DNA of 64,000 nucleotides from Spirochaetales bacterium (GTDB lineage: Bacteria; Spirochaetota; Spirochaetia; SZUA-6; RPPD01): assembly GCA_016930675.1 (NCBI GenBank), contig JAFGGG010000030.1, positions 1 to 64,000 on the forward strand, read 5' to 3'. The notes under the pieces were generated by a model. It searched no databases. It worked only from the letters and a program-made list of their open reading frames with translations, and was not told where the DNA came from. Position 1 is the stretch's first letter; each line of letters starts with the position of its first letter. This document shows, piece after piece, positions 55,187 through 63,952 of this stretch. The position numbers were made by a program, and so were the translations under genes.

Positions 55187-56026
55187 CTACTTTACAGTTA
55201 AAGTAAGATTTTTAATGACTGTTTCTCCCTTTCCGTACCAGATTTCATTACCCAAGTCAACATTCCTTAAATACTCGGTGGGCTCGATATAATTGTTATC
55301 CACAAGAAAACTCAGGAACTCATGGATTTTTGTATTACCGCTATACTCCGGAATTTATTTTAAAAAGGCAAAATAGTCTCGTTTATAATCTTTTTGTGAC
55401 TCCATGGCCATCGGCATGCCTATGGATTTATAAAATTTATAAACCTCACCATCAATGGTAACTTTACGCACAAACCAATTATGGGGTGTACCTTGTCCTT
55501 TATGGTCCTGCCAGATCATGACTTCACGCACTATATTGGCTTCCGGGGGATTGGTCTTGCCCTCGGTTTCTGTAATCCACAAATCAAAGGAAAGATTGTA
55601 TTTGCCTGTAACGCAGTGTGTAATATCATAGGTGGCTGTAAGCTCCCTGATCTGATCGATGCGCCGGGGGAGCTGCGGGATGGTTGATCTGTCTGACCAG
55701 GGATTTCGTCCGAATGAAATGCTGGGATACGCTTTTACCTGATCGGCATTGGCCCGCGGCCAGGCCCACTTCCACCCTACGGGAAAGTCTGTGTTCTTAC
55801 TCACCTTATAGATAAAATGATTATAATCGGTCAGGTTACCCTTGCCCCATATGCAGTTGCACACATAAAAAGTGCTTTCATGTATTATGTCCCAGTCTCC
55901 GTGCTTTACAATTATTGCATTGTCACCGGCTGAATAAAATTCCTGGCAGCTTTTACCGTCGGTTTTGCATGCGAGTAAGATGCAGAAAAAACAAAAAATC
56001 AGTAAAAATGACTTTTTTTGAACTAT
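55187..56026 (-). pseudogene. GH12 endoglucanase lipoprotein, broken
   Basis: One frame of 280 codons encodes a lipoprotein signal (ILLAC), then a GH12-like domain with FYVCNCIWGKGN, FPVGWKWAW, VKAYPSISFGRNPW and the nucleophile region REVMIWQD. An in-frame TAA at 55355-55357 interrupts it; beyond it the same frame continues through IPEYSGNTKIHEFLSFLV to YLRNVDLGNEIWYGKG, which carries the expected acid/base Glu, and ends at TAG 55187. The start is also lost: GGAG at 56033-56036 sits six bases before an ATA at 56026 where an ATG would belong. The only open start (GTG 55864) would drop the signal. GH12 enzymes are retaining endo-beta-1,4-glucanases. Confidence 0.82.
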
Positions 56027-56084
56027 GGCTAACTCCTGTTTTAAAAAATCATGAATTTTATTGATAAAGCTGTCAAGTAGCGGT

Positions 56085-56636
56085 CTATTTCGATTTTATA
56101 TTATACTGCCTCATCTGATCGATTTTTTTACGTACCTTTTTCCTCAATTTGTCGCTTTGGGCCGCGTAACCCATTGAAATTACAAGCTCAATCTTTTTTG
56201 ACTTAGTGAGTTTTAGGATATTTCTTATTTTTCGTTCGTTAAACCAACCGATGAGGCAGGTTGCCAAACCCTCTTCCGTGGCCTGCAGGCAGAAATGTTC
56301 GGCCGCGATTCCTATATCCACTAACCGGTAGGGAATACCCTTGAGTTGTGATCCTATACAGGGAATGAGGTTTTGCGGTTCGCTTATTATCACGATCATA
56401 ACCGGAGCCTGCAGGGTGAATTTATTAAAACCAACGAGAGAGCTGAAGGTCGCTCTGGCGATTGCTTCTTTCAGAACGGGATCGTCAAGCACAATAAAAT
56501 ACCAGGGCTGGGCGTTGCAGGCCGAAGGCGCCAGTCTGGACGCTTCCAAACAGCGCTCTATTTTTTCATGTTCCACGGGCCTGGAAGAATAGCTGCGGCA
56601 GCTTTGGCGGTTTGCAATAAGATCTAAAAATTTCAT
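56085..56636 (-). CDS. Nitroreductase family protein
   Basis: The 183-residue protein has the FMN-binding RQSCRSY N-terminal motif (about 10-16), LAPSACNAQPWYF and a C-terminal LATCLIGWF stretch typical of short nitroreductase-fold enzymes. These are homodimeric FMN oxidoreductases that use NAD(P)H on quinones, nitro compounds or other acceptors. The substrate is unknown. It lies upstream of the GH12 pseudogene and about 55 bases after the HDAC-family gene, all on the minus strand. Confidence 0.92.
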   Translation of the reverse strand: MKFLDLIANRQSCRSYSSRPVEHEKIERCLEASRLAPSACNAQPWYFIVLDDPVLKEAIARATFSSLVGFNKFTLQAPVMIVIISEPQNLIPCIGSQLKGIPYRLVDIGIAAEHFCLQATEEGLATCLIGWFNERKIRNILKLTKSKKIELVISMGYAAQSDKLRKKVRKKIDQMRQYNIKSK

Positions 56637-56691
56637 TCTTAAGAAATGGTAGAATACATCCTTTACTGCGTCAAGGATTAGTAAGCAGAAA

Positions 56692-57657
56692 TTAAGCGAC
56701 TATGTTTTCCACTTTACAGTGTATATACATGCTTTTCAAATGAGCATACACGGCTCGCGCCAAACCCGCCGGATTGTAGCCGCCTTCCAGTAGCGAGATC
56801 ACACGGCCCCGGCAGTAAGTATCCGCCAGCTGCAGCGTGATTTCCGTAAGCCGGGTGAATCCCTTGTCACTAATTGTGAAATTACCCAAGTAGTCGTCTT
56901 TTCGCGAGTCAAATCCCGCGGAGATAAGGATGAGATCCGGTTTGAAATTTTGTTTTTCCAGTGCGGGCAATAACTGTCTTTGCCAGGCGGTAATGATTTC
57001 TTTATCGCCTGCTCCGGGCCGCAGAGGAACATTCAGATTATAGCCCCTGCCCTTTGCTTCGCCGGTACGGTTGGGAAATCCTGTCATGGGATAGGTATGA
57101 AGGGAGTGGGTGGAAAAGAAAAATACACTGGGATCGTCGTAAAACGCCCACTCAGTGCCATTGCCGTGGTGAAAATCCCAATCAACTATAAGAACCCGCT
57201 CGCAATTATAGATGGTTTGGGCATAACGCGCGGCAACCGCCAGATTATTAAAAAAGCAGAAACCTTCTCCCTGAAACCAGCCGTCGCAATGGGGGCCGTG
57301 ATTATGGGCGTGGTGTCCGGGCGGACGTACGGCACAGAAACAGTTGTTTATCTTGTCTGTCATAACAGCATCAACCGCGGCCAAAACACCCCCGACAGCT
57401 AAAAATATAGGTTCCGCCATCTGTCCGCACTCTATAACTGATTTAATATGTGATCCTGAATGAATACGTAAAATGGCTTCCGTAATAAAATCACGATCTG
57501 AAATTGGATTTATGTCGATCAATTCTTTAATAATTCCGTTATTATTCAGAATTTTACGAATGGCCCGCAGTCGTTCCGGAGATTCGGGATGACCGGGTCC
57601 TAATGAGTGATTAATATAACTTTCATCAAAAACCAAACCACTGGGCACAATATACAT
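56692..57657 (-). CDS. Histone-deacetylase-family amidohydrolase
   Basis: This class of zinc hydrolase removes acetyl or related acyl groups from lysines or polyamines. The active-site motifs are complete: RPPGHHAHN, zinc ligands in LIVDWDFHHGNGT and ISAGFDSRKDD, and the Tyr in LEGGYNP. I use the ATG at 57657 (MYIVPSGLVFDESY). The frame is open to a TTG at 57750, which would add a basic, unrelated extension. The actual substrate could be a protein, acetoin-related acid or polyamine. A sirtuin gene lies 3 kb away. Confidence 0.92.
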   Translation of the reverse strand: MYIVPSGLVFDESYINHSLGPGHPESPERLRAIRKILNNNGIIKELIDINPISDRDFITEAILRIHSGSHIKSVIECGQMAEPIFLAVGGVLAAVDAVMTDKINNCFCAVRPPGHHAHNHGPHCDGWFQGEGFCFFNNLAVAARYAQTIYNCERVLIVDWDFHHGNGTEWAFYDDPSVFFFSTHSLHTYPMTGFPNRTGEAKGRGYNLNVPLRPGAGDKEIITAWQRQLLPALEKQNFKPDLILISAGFDSRKDDYLGNFTISDKGFTRLTEITLQLADTYCRGRVISLLEGGYNPAGLARAVYAHLKSMYIHCKVENIVA

Positions 57658-57822
57658 CCGGACAGTTATTTTTTTACGGACTGTTTTTGTAATGATACGA
57701 TCATCTATATAATATGTTATTATGAGTCTGTTTTCAAATTTATTTTGCAATGGATCACTATTATCGATCTCTTTAGTATTAACACACTACATGTTTTATG
57801 GTAGAAAGCATGAGAAGATTTT

Positions 57823-58830
57823 ATGAGGAATATAGTTATTATAATTTTAATTTTTTATTTAGTCGCTTGTTCCCCGACGAGTAAAGCACGATCAACTGAA
57901 AAACAAAACCTGGACTCAATCAGTATTTTCAAACCGTTTAATATTAATGGAACAAAACAATGGATTTTGCTAGAAAGCGAGAACAAACAAAATCCGATTT
58001 TATTATATTTATCAGGAGGGCCCGGTATTTCGATGATACCATGGGCGCATATTAATACGGTAACTCCCAAAATGCTTAAGGAGTATACGGTGGTTCATTG
58101 GGACCAAAGAGGAACCGGATTATCATATGATCCTCATATCCCAAAGGAGACTATTACCATCGATCAATACATTCAGGACACATATGAAGTTATAAAACTG
58201 TTAAAAGCAATATGTGATCAGGAAAGAGTGTTTATTTTAGGACACTCATGGGGAGCGATTTTAGGAACCCTCTATTGTCAGAAATATCCTGAAACAGTAA
58301 CGGCTTATATCGGAGTGGGGCAGGCGGTTACCTATTATGAAAGTGAAGAAATAGCAAGAAAATGGCTTATTGCTCAAATAAAAAAAGCAGGTAATAATAG
58401 CGATTTGAATAGAATAAACAGCATAACCTGGGCTGACAGAGATTTAATCAGAAAATACGGCGGAACATTTAATAATATTACGTCTGATGAACTTATTTCT
58501 ATGAGGATTACTTCGCCTTACTTCCCCGAAAAATATTATAGAGGATTGTCGGAAAAAGGAGTAGCTTTAGTCAGGGGAAATATGCGAAAGGAATTATGGA
58601 ATATTGATTTTCGTGAACAGGTTCCTGAGCTAAAGATCCCGGTATATTTTTTTATCGGTAAATATGATTATGTCACGCCATGGGAGATGACCCTGCACTA
58701 TTATAATATTCTGCAAGCTCCCGTAAAAAAAATCATATGGTTTGAAAAATCAGCCCACAGATGTGATGTTGAAGAACCTGAAAAGTTCCAGCAATCCTTA
58801 ATAGATATTTTACATGAGAATACGGAATAG
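57823..58830 (+). CDS. Alpha/beta hydrolase lipoprotein (S33 peptidase-like)
   Basis: A lipobox (YLVAC, Cys about 16) precedes an alpha/beta hydrolase fold resembling proline iminopeptidase. The oxyanion region LSGGPGIS, the nucleophile elbow GHSWGA (Ser about 143), Asp in GKYDYVTPW and His in SAHRCDVEEP form the triad. Export of this family is less common; it may trim short peptides or esters at the envelope. It is divergent from the HDAC gene, with about 170 bases between the two chosen starts. The region holds no strong promoter consensus I can name. Confidence 0.87.
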   Translation: MRNIVIIILIFYLVACSPTSKARSTEKQNLDSISIFKPFNINGTKQWILLESENKQNPILLYLSGGPGISMIPWAHINTVTPKMLKEYTVVHWDQRGTGLSYDPHIPKETITIDQYIQDTYEVIKLLKAICDQERVFILGHSWGAILGTLYCQKYPETVTAYIGVGQAVTYYESEEIARKWLIAQIKKAGNNSDLNRINSITWADRDLIRKYGGTFNNITSDELISMRITSPYFPEKYYRGLSEKGVALVRGNMRKELWNIDFREQVPELKIPVYFFIGKYDYVTPWEMTLHYYNILQAPVKKIIWFEKSAHRCDVEEPEKFQQSLIDILHENTE

Positions 58831-58849
58831 TATGCCTGTCGGCTGCCCA

Positions 58850-59887
58850 TTATAGGTCTATATAACAGGTCGCCATAACATTAAATAAAATATCCGCGGC
58901 ATTATGCGTAAAGAGATCTTCCTTGATAAAAAACTGAAATGACCAGTTGCCGTATTTTATGGCTATGCCCAGCATTAAATTTGTCTGGGGAGTGACAAAA
59001 AAGTCGATATCGGTTTCAGGAAGCACCACAAAGTCGCTATAGATTGGTGAGGTGCGCATTTCAAACTGCGCCACAAAACTCAGCCAGGAACAGGCCGCGT
59101 ATTCAAAACCGATGATGCCGTTAATCATGATAAACGGATTCGATGCGGTAGCGGGATCCAGTGCGTCATAGGGGATAACAATTCCAGCGTTTATGTAGAG
59201 CGCGAACAGTTCGCATAAATACCAGTCAAAAAGCAATCCGAGTCCGATATCAGGATAACCCGATCCTTGAAGTATTTCTGGATTGCCGGTTGGCAGTTTG
59301 AAGGCGAAAAGCCCGGATAACGCAATGGTTTGAGTTTGCAATAAACTGAATTTGGCCCAGATGTCAATGTCGCCCAAGCCGAGAGCAGTGTGATCGAGTT
59401 CCAGGTACACATTATTCGTATTGGGGATTGAGATGTACACATCGTTTTCCGGAAAAATATCACGATTGTTGTTGGGAAGACCCAAAAAAGTATGAAATCC
59501 GCTGATCAAAGGATCGAGGAACCCGCCGTAGAGCAGGATTATACGCAGGGTTACTCCTATCTCCAGTCCGTTAAGGGGTGTATACGAAACGATATTTTCA
59601 GAAGTAAGTGTTTCAAAATCTACAATTCTTTCGTATACCGGGACGGGACCGGCAAATTCTTTTAGATAATTAATAAAACTTTGACCGCAGAATAAGGCAG
59701 TACGGATCTGCAAGCATTCCGGTACGTTACAGGCAGCCTTCATGCCGGGCATTTGGTAATAGAGAGAAAAGGGCATAAAGATGCTTCTGCCCCAAAGCGG
59801 GCCGTAGAATGCGTCCGTGTTAATTTCCGCTGAACAAACAGAGAGGATTTTAAGATATAAGAGTAAACACAGGCTTATTTTTTTCAA
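58850..59887 (-). CDS. DUF3187-like outer-membrane protein
   Basis: A signal peptide (about 1-20) is followed by alternating beta strands typical of a small outer-membrane barrel, with LGLGDIDIWAKFSLL, LFAFKLPTGNPEILQGSGYPDIGLGLL and a terminal strand ending MATCYIDL. The pattern matches the DUF3187 family. Its presence supports a diderm cell envelope. The start is TTG with no visible ribosome binding site, which weakens the exact 5' end. It converges with the hydrolase gene, with a 19-base gap. Confidence 0.8.
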   Translation of the reverse strand: MKKISLCLLLYLKILSVCSAEINTDAFYGPLWGRSIFMPFSLYYQMPGMKAACNVPECLQIRTALFCGQSFINYLKEFAGPVPVYERIVDFETLTSENIVSYTPLNGLEIGVTLRIILLYGGFLDPLISGFHTFLGLPNNNRDIFPENDVYISIPNTNNVYLELDHTALGLGDIDIWAKFSLLQTQTIALSGLFAFKLPTGNPEILQGSGYPDIGLGLLFDWYLCELFALYINAGIVIPYDALDPATASNPFIMINGIIGFEYAACSWLSFVAQFEMRTSPIYSDFVVLPETDIDFFVTPQTNLMLGIAIKYGNWSFQFFIKEDLFTHNAADILFNVMATCYIDL

Positions 59888-59942
59888 GAGGTTTTATTTA
59901 TATCTTAGTTGGCACAGTGTTTCAAGTATATAAGTACAATTG

Positions 59943-60686
59943 CTAAGCACATAAAACAGGTAAAATCTGGCCTAAAGTAGCGGAAAAACAGAAAGCAGCC
60001 AGATGATCAAAGGGAGTGGGATCTCTGTTGATAATAATGAGAGGTTTATTAAGCTGCGTGGCCAGTTCCACAAAGCCGCAGGCCGGATACACCTGCAGGG
60101 AACTTCCGAGGGCCATAAAAAGATCACACTGCTCCGTTGCCCGGCTGGCGCGGATGAGATCTTGTTCTCTTAACCTCTGACCGAAGGAAATCGTGTTGGG
60201 TTTCAATAAACCGCCGCAGACCTCACAGTGGGGATCGGTTTCGCCCTGCTCGATACGTATCATTACTTTTTGGATGGGGATAATGTCAGCGCAAGAGAGA
60301 CATACGGCTTCACTGTTTGTTCCATGCAGGCGAACAATCTTTTTCCTGCTGATTCCGCTTTTTTCATGCAGGCCGTCGATGTTCTGGGTAAGCAGACAGA
60401 GGAGTTTTCCGCGGGTGTCAAGTTGTACCAGAGATTTGTGAGCGCTATTGGACTTTGCTTTCAACATGGCGGGAATGGTTTCCGCTTTATACTGCCAGTA
60501 GTATTTCCTCTTTTCGAGGGAGCTTGTAAACTCCTGCAAGGTAACAGCCTTATAACGGCTCCAAACACCGCCTGGGCTGCGAAAGTCGGAAATACCCGAT
60601 TCTGTTGAGATGCCCGCACCGGTAAGCACCGTAATCTGCTGTGACTTATTTATAAGTTCTTTTGCCTGTATGAGATGATCGTTCAT
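59943..60686 (-). CDS. NAD-dependent protein deacylase (sirtuin)
   Basis: The 247-residue protein shows the Sir2 signature GAGISTESGISDFR, the TQNIDGLHEKSG active-site region with catalytic His in VRLHGTN, and the zinc-binding pairs CLSC and CEVC. The closing MALGSSLQVYPA and IINRDPTPFD segments complete the NAD fold. It removes acetyl or longer acyl groups from lysine, making nicotinamide and O-acyl-ADP-ribose. In bacteria a common target is acetyl-CoA synthetase. It is 89 bases upstream of the cyclase's stop, on the same strand. Confidence 0.96.
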   Translation of the reverse strand: MNDHLIQAKELINKSQQITVLTGAGISTESGISDFRSPGGVWSRYKAVTLQEFTSSLEKRKYYWQYKAETIPAMLKAKSNSAHKSLVQLDTRGKLLCLLTQNIDGLHEKSGISRKKIVRLHGTNSEAVCLSCADIIPIQKVMIRIEQGETDPHCEVCGGLLKPNTISFGQRLREQDLIRASRATEQCDLFMALGSSLQVYPACGFVELATQLNKPLIIINRDPTPFDHLAAFCFSATLGQILPVLCA

Positions 60687-60694
60687 ATGTTCTT

Positions 60695-60777
60695 TAGAGG
60701 AAATTGCTATTTGATTATGGTATAAAGAATAATAATTTTACTAATCCACTATGTTTTGAGTTTTGCAATTTCCTCTA
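60695..60777. repeat. Inverted repeat overlapping the diguanylate cyclase stop codon
   Basis: TAGAGGAAATTGC (60695-60707) and GCAATTTCCTCTA (60765-60777) are perfect 13-base arms around a 57-base loop. The right arm contains the TAG stop of the cyclase gene. Bases 60756-60781 also match 35813-35838 at 25 of 26 positions, so part of it is a dispersed repeat. Confidence 0.6.
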
Positions 60778-61920
60778 TTTAAAAATCTTTTCATAAATGG
60801 CAATCTGATCGCGGCCGTGGTCTTTGGCCCAGTAGAGAGCCTTATCAGCGCGCTGAATAATATCTTCTTTGCTTGTATCCTTGGGATGAAACTCGGAGAT
60901 GCCGATTGAGACGGTTGTTTTAAATATTTCATCGCGCTCATTGCGAAAATCGATCTGTCTTAAAGCCTTTGTGAAACGAATTGCCGGACCCAGTGCATTG
61001 TTCACGTTGGTCCCCGGCAGGATGCCGATAAACTCCTCGCCTCCGAACCTGCCCAAGATATCCGATTCACGGAACACCCCCGGTTTTCGCATGAGATCTC
61101 CGATTGCTTTTAAAACGGTATCTCCGATAAGGTGTCCGTGAGTGTCGTTTATCATTTTAAAATGATCCACATCAATCATCAATACGGAAAAAATACCGAT
61201 ATGATCAAAGAGATCTCCGATCGGCTCCGTATCATACTCACCTTTCAGGGCAGACACCTTTACCGTATCATTTTCCATAAACATATTACTGATACGCCAA
61301 ATGTCCCTTTTGGTGCGTTTGCTTTCTTTTTCTAGAAATTCAAATATTGCCTGGCGATTAAAAAGCCTGGTCAGATGATCGGTTTTATTCTTTTCTTCAA
61401 GTTCTTTGTTAAGCAGTTCGATTTGCTCTTTCTTTTTTTTAAGCAGTTCGGAGCTCACGATACTGTCGAACGAATGGGTAATGTAATCCACAAGACGGTT
61501 TGAGAGTACCGCCTCATTATACATTTTTATTGAATACAGAATCAGATTATAGACATTACTTTCGGGTTTGGATTTATTGCACATAAAAAAGCAATGTTTT
61601 TTCCCGATAAGAGTATCATTATCCGTTTTAAACTCAATCGTTGTGTTAATCAGCAAAATATTGGTAAACACACAATGATAAACACTTCTCAAATATTCCA
61701 GAAGCTCTTTTTGCATATCTTTATAAAGATTTATATCAAGCGCTATAATAACATTGGATGGATTATACTGTTTAAGCGTGTTTTTATATCTGGTATTTTT
61801 AAAACTTTTGTAGTTGATAATATTTATGCGAAAAGGCGCTTCCTTTTTTAGTCGATGGAGTAAATCATCGTAATTCTCAAGATTATCCTTAATAAAGAAT
61901 AAATACTTGTTTATTTTCAT
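60775..61920 (-). CDS. Diguanylate cyclase (GGDEF domain)
   Basis: The C-terminal GGDEF domain has the active-site GGEEF (about 292) and, five residues before, an RxxD inhibitory site (RESD), so feedback by cyclic di-GMP is likely. An insertion of about 45 residues separates LTRLFNRQAIF from FSVLMIDVDHFK. The first 150 residues are receiver-like but without a convincing phospho-Asp, followed by a coiled linker (KKKKEQIELLNKELEEKN). The ATG at 61920 has AAAAGGAG five bases upstream; the frame stays open to 62160, but that would overlap the ABC gene. Confidence 0.92.
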   Translation of the reverse strand: MKINKYLFFIKDNLENYDDLLHRLKKEAPFRINIINYKSFKNTRYKNTLKQYNPSNVIIALDINLYKDMQKELLEYLRSVYHCVFTNILLINTTIEFKTDNDTLIGKKHCFFMCNKSKPESNVYNLILYSIKMYNEAVLSNRLVDYITHSFDSIVSSELLKKKKEQIELLNKELEEKNKTDHLTRLFNRQAIFEFLEKESKRTKRDIWRISNMFMENDTVKVSALKGEYDTEPIGDLFDHIGIFSVLMIDVDHFKMINDTHGHLIGDTVLKAIGDLMRKPGVFRESDILGRFGGEEFIGILPGTNVNNALGPAIRFTKALRQIDFRNERDEIFKTTVSIGISEFHPKDTSKEDIIQRADKALYWAKDHGRDQIAIYEKIFK

Positions 61921-62070
61921 GGTACTCCTTTTAAGTGAGAGATCCTTAATTGATTCGGTAACAATGATAATGTAAGGGTAAAAAAGAATCAAGCATAATA
62001 GTTGCAAGAGATTACTATCTTGAATAAAGTTGAATTTTAGCGGAATATTCCGTACTGGAGCTGCTATGTC

Positions 62071-63084
62071 ATGAAAAACATAATAGAAGTTAAAAGCCTG
62101 AGCAAAATATTTCCGGGGAAAATCACAGCGGTCAACAAAATAAGTTTTTCTGTTAAACAAGGAGAGATATTCGGGTTTTTAGGACCAAACGGAGCCGGGA
62201 AATCAACTACTATTATGATGTTAACCACGCTTCATCTGCCCAGTTCCGGTACGGCTTTTGTTTCAGGGTATGAAATTAAAAAATCACCCCGCTCGGTTCG
62301 GATGCAGTTCGGTTATGTTTCTCAGGATCTGGCGGTTGATGACCGGCTTACGGGGTATGAAAATCTTTTTTTACAGGCAAAATATTATCATATCCCGAAT
62401 CAGACAGCCAGGGAGCGGATAAAAATCCTGCTTAACCTTGTGGAGTTGGAAAAGCGGGCCAAGGATCTTGTGGAAACCTATTCCGGGGGTATGCGTAAAC
62501 GCCTGGATATCGCCTGCGGCTTGATTCACAGGCCTAAGATCCTTTTTTTGGATGAACCCACCCTTGGATTGGATATCCACACCAGAAGACAGATCTGGCA
62601 GTATATTACCGATCTCCGTGAAAAGCAGGGGATCACAATTTTTCTTACCACACACTATATGGATGAAGCGGACAGTCTCTGTGATAGGATCGCGATTATT
62701 GATCATGGTGTGATTAAGGTACTCGGTACTCCTCAGGAATTAAAAAGCAGGTTGGGCGGTGATATCATTACCCTGGACATAGCGCTTACGCATGTTGCTA
62801 AAATACCGCGGCTTATAAAACTTTTGAAGACGTTGACCAATATCAAACAGATAAAAACCGCTAAAACCAAGATAACAATAGTAACCTTACATGCGGAATC
62901 CATGATGGCGGATATCCTTAAAATCATTCAGAAGAACTCAATCCCCTTGGAAATGGTAATGCTGAAAACACCGTCGCTTGACGATGTGTTTTTAAATTTC
63001 ACGGGCCGCTCATTACGTGATGAAGCGGGGAACAGGGAACAGGCCCATAAAGCCCGCAGGATGTTAAGAAGGATAAGATCATGA
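62071..63084 (+). CDS. ABC transporter ATP-binding protein (DrrA-like)
   Basis: The Walker A (GPNGAGKST), Q loop, signature (YSGGMRKRLDIA), Walker B (KILFLDEP) and H loop (LTTHYMDEAD) are all present. The family extension after residue 220, including PSLDDVFLNFTGRSLRDE near the C terminus, matches DrrA/CcmA-type exporters of drugs, lipids or polysaccharides. It is coupled to the permease gene, overlapping it by four bases. The start ATG has no strong ribosome binding site. Confidence 0.94.
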   Translation: MKNIIEVKSLSKIFPGKITAVNKISFSVKQGEIFGFLGPNGAGKSTTIMMLTTLHLPSSGTAFVSGYEIKKSPRSVRMQFGYVSQDLAVDDRLTGYENLFLQAKYYHIPNQTARERIKILLNLVELEKRAKDLVETYSGGMRKRLDIACGLIHRPKILFLDEPTLGLDIHTRRQIWQYITDLREKQGITIFLTTHYMDEADSLCDRIAIIDHGVIKVLGTPQELKSRLGGDIITLDIALTHVAKIPRLIKLLKTLTNIKQIKTAKTKITIVTLHAESMMADILKIIQKNSIPLEMVMLKTPSLDDVFLNFTGRSLRDEAGNREQAHKARRMLRRIRS

Positions 63085-63869
63085 AAGTTAATTATTTCAT
63101 AAGCGATATCTTCTATGTATGTTTAAGAGATTTAAAGCATTATCTAAAACAGCGGGTAAGAATAATGGCCACTCTTATTCAGCCGATAATCTGGCTGGTG
63201 CTCATCGGCAACTTAATGAGTGGTTTAACCGCCAATCCCCTCACCCTAAAGTTTTTAGACGCTCCGAGTTATTTGGATTTTATGGCTCCCGGTGTAATGG
63301 TCATGACCACCCTGTTTACCGGTTTGTTCGCCGGTGTGCGCGTGGTATGGGACAGGAGGTTGGAGATTTTACAAAAGATGTTAAGCACTCCCCTTTCTCG
63401 GACCGCAATTCCCTTAGGCAAGATAGCGGCCGCTGTTGTGCAGGGTAACATCCAGGTGATCATTGTTTTACTCACGGCCTTAATGTTGGGAGTTACCTTC
63501 AAAACAGGTTTGGCCGGGATTATGGTTATTCTTATTTTCATCTCGCTCTTCTGCAGTATAATGGCTTCCATCTCGATAGCCCTGTCGGTAAATATCAGGA
63601 ATATGGAGACTTTTTTTGCGCTCATGAACTTTATTACCATGCCCCTCATGTTAACCAGCAAGGCCATGTTTCCGGTTGAAGCCATGCCCGGTTGGCTTAA
63701 ATTTATCGCAGAATGGAATCCGATTTCTTATGCTGTCATTCCTCTGCGGACGCTTGTTACAAAAGGGTGGGACTGGACGGTAATCTGGCAGAGTCTCATA
63801 ATCCTCTGTTTTTTCGCATTATGCTTTTTGGCAGGAGCGGTATTCTTTTTCAAAAGGGCACGGGCCTAA
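63081..63869 (+). CDS. ABC-2 type transporter permease
   Basis: This 262-residue permease has about six membrane helices and the ABC-2 signature WDRRLEILQKMLSTPLSRTAIPLGK, followed by NPISYAVIPLRTLVTKGW near the C terminus. It forms the membrane half of an exporter with the preceding ATPase. Substrate unknown. A third gene beginning at 63953 may encode another ATPase of the same cluster. Confidence 0.94.
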   Translation: MKVNYFISDIFYVCLRDLKHYLKQRVRIMATLIQPIIWLVLIGNLMSGLTANPLTLKFLDAPSYLDFMAPGVMVMTTLFTGLFAGVRVVWDRRLEILQKMLSTPLSRTAIPLGKIAAAVVQGNIQVIIVLLTALMLGVTFKTGLAGIMVILIFISLFCSIMASISIALSVNIRNMETFFALMNFITMPLMLTSKAMFPVEAMPGWLKFIAEWNPISYAVIPLRTLVTKGWDWTVIWQSLIILCFFALCFLAGAVFFFKRARA

Positions 63870-63952
63870 AGCGAGACGGCATGTTTTTTTATTTTGCTGC
63901 CTGATAGAATGGTGTTATACTATTAAACAGATGACTTTTTAAGGAAAAGAAA

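Noticed and set aside
55355-55357. Alternative genetic code or programmed readthrough of TAA
   Set aside because: Many intact genes in the window end with TAA at family-typical lengths, and no readthrough signal is visible. A simple nonsense change or sequencing error is more likely.
55355-55864. Calling the GH12 fragment as a complete 169-residue gene from GTG 55864
   Set aside because: Signal peptide, N-terminal strands and the acid/base Glu all lie outside this frame segment but in the same frame, so it is part of a larger broken gene.
60775-62160. 461-residue version of the diguanylate cyclase
   Set aside because: It would overlap the divergent ABC gene. The ATG at 61920 has a strong ribosome site.
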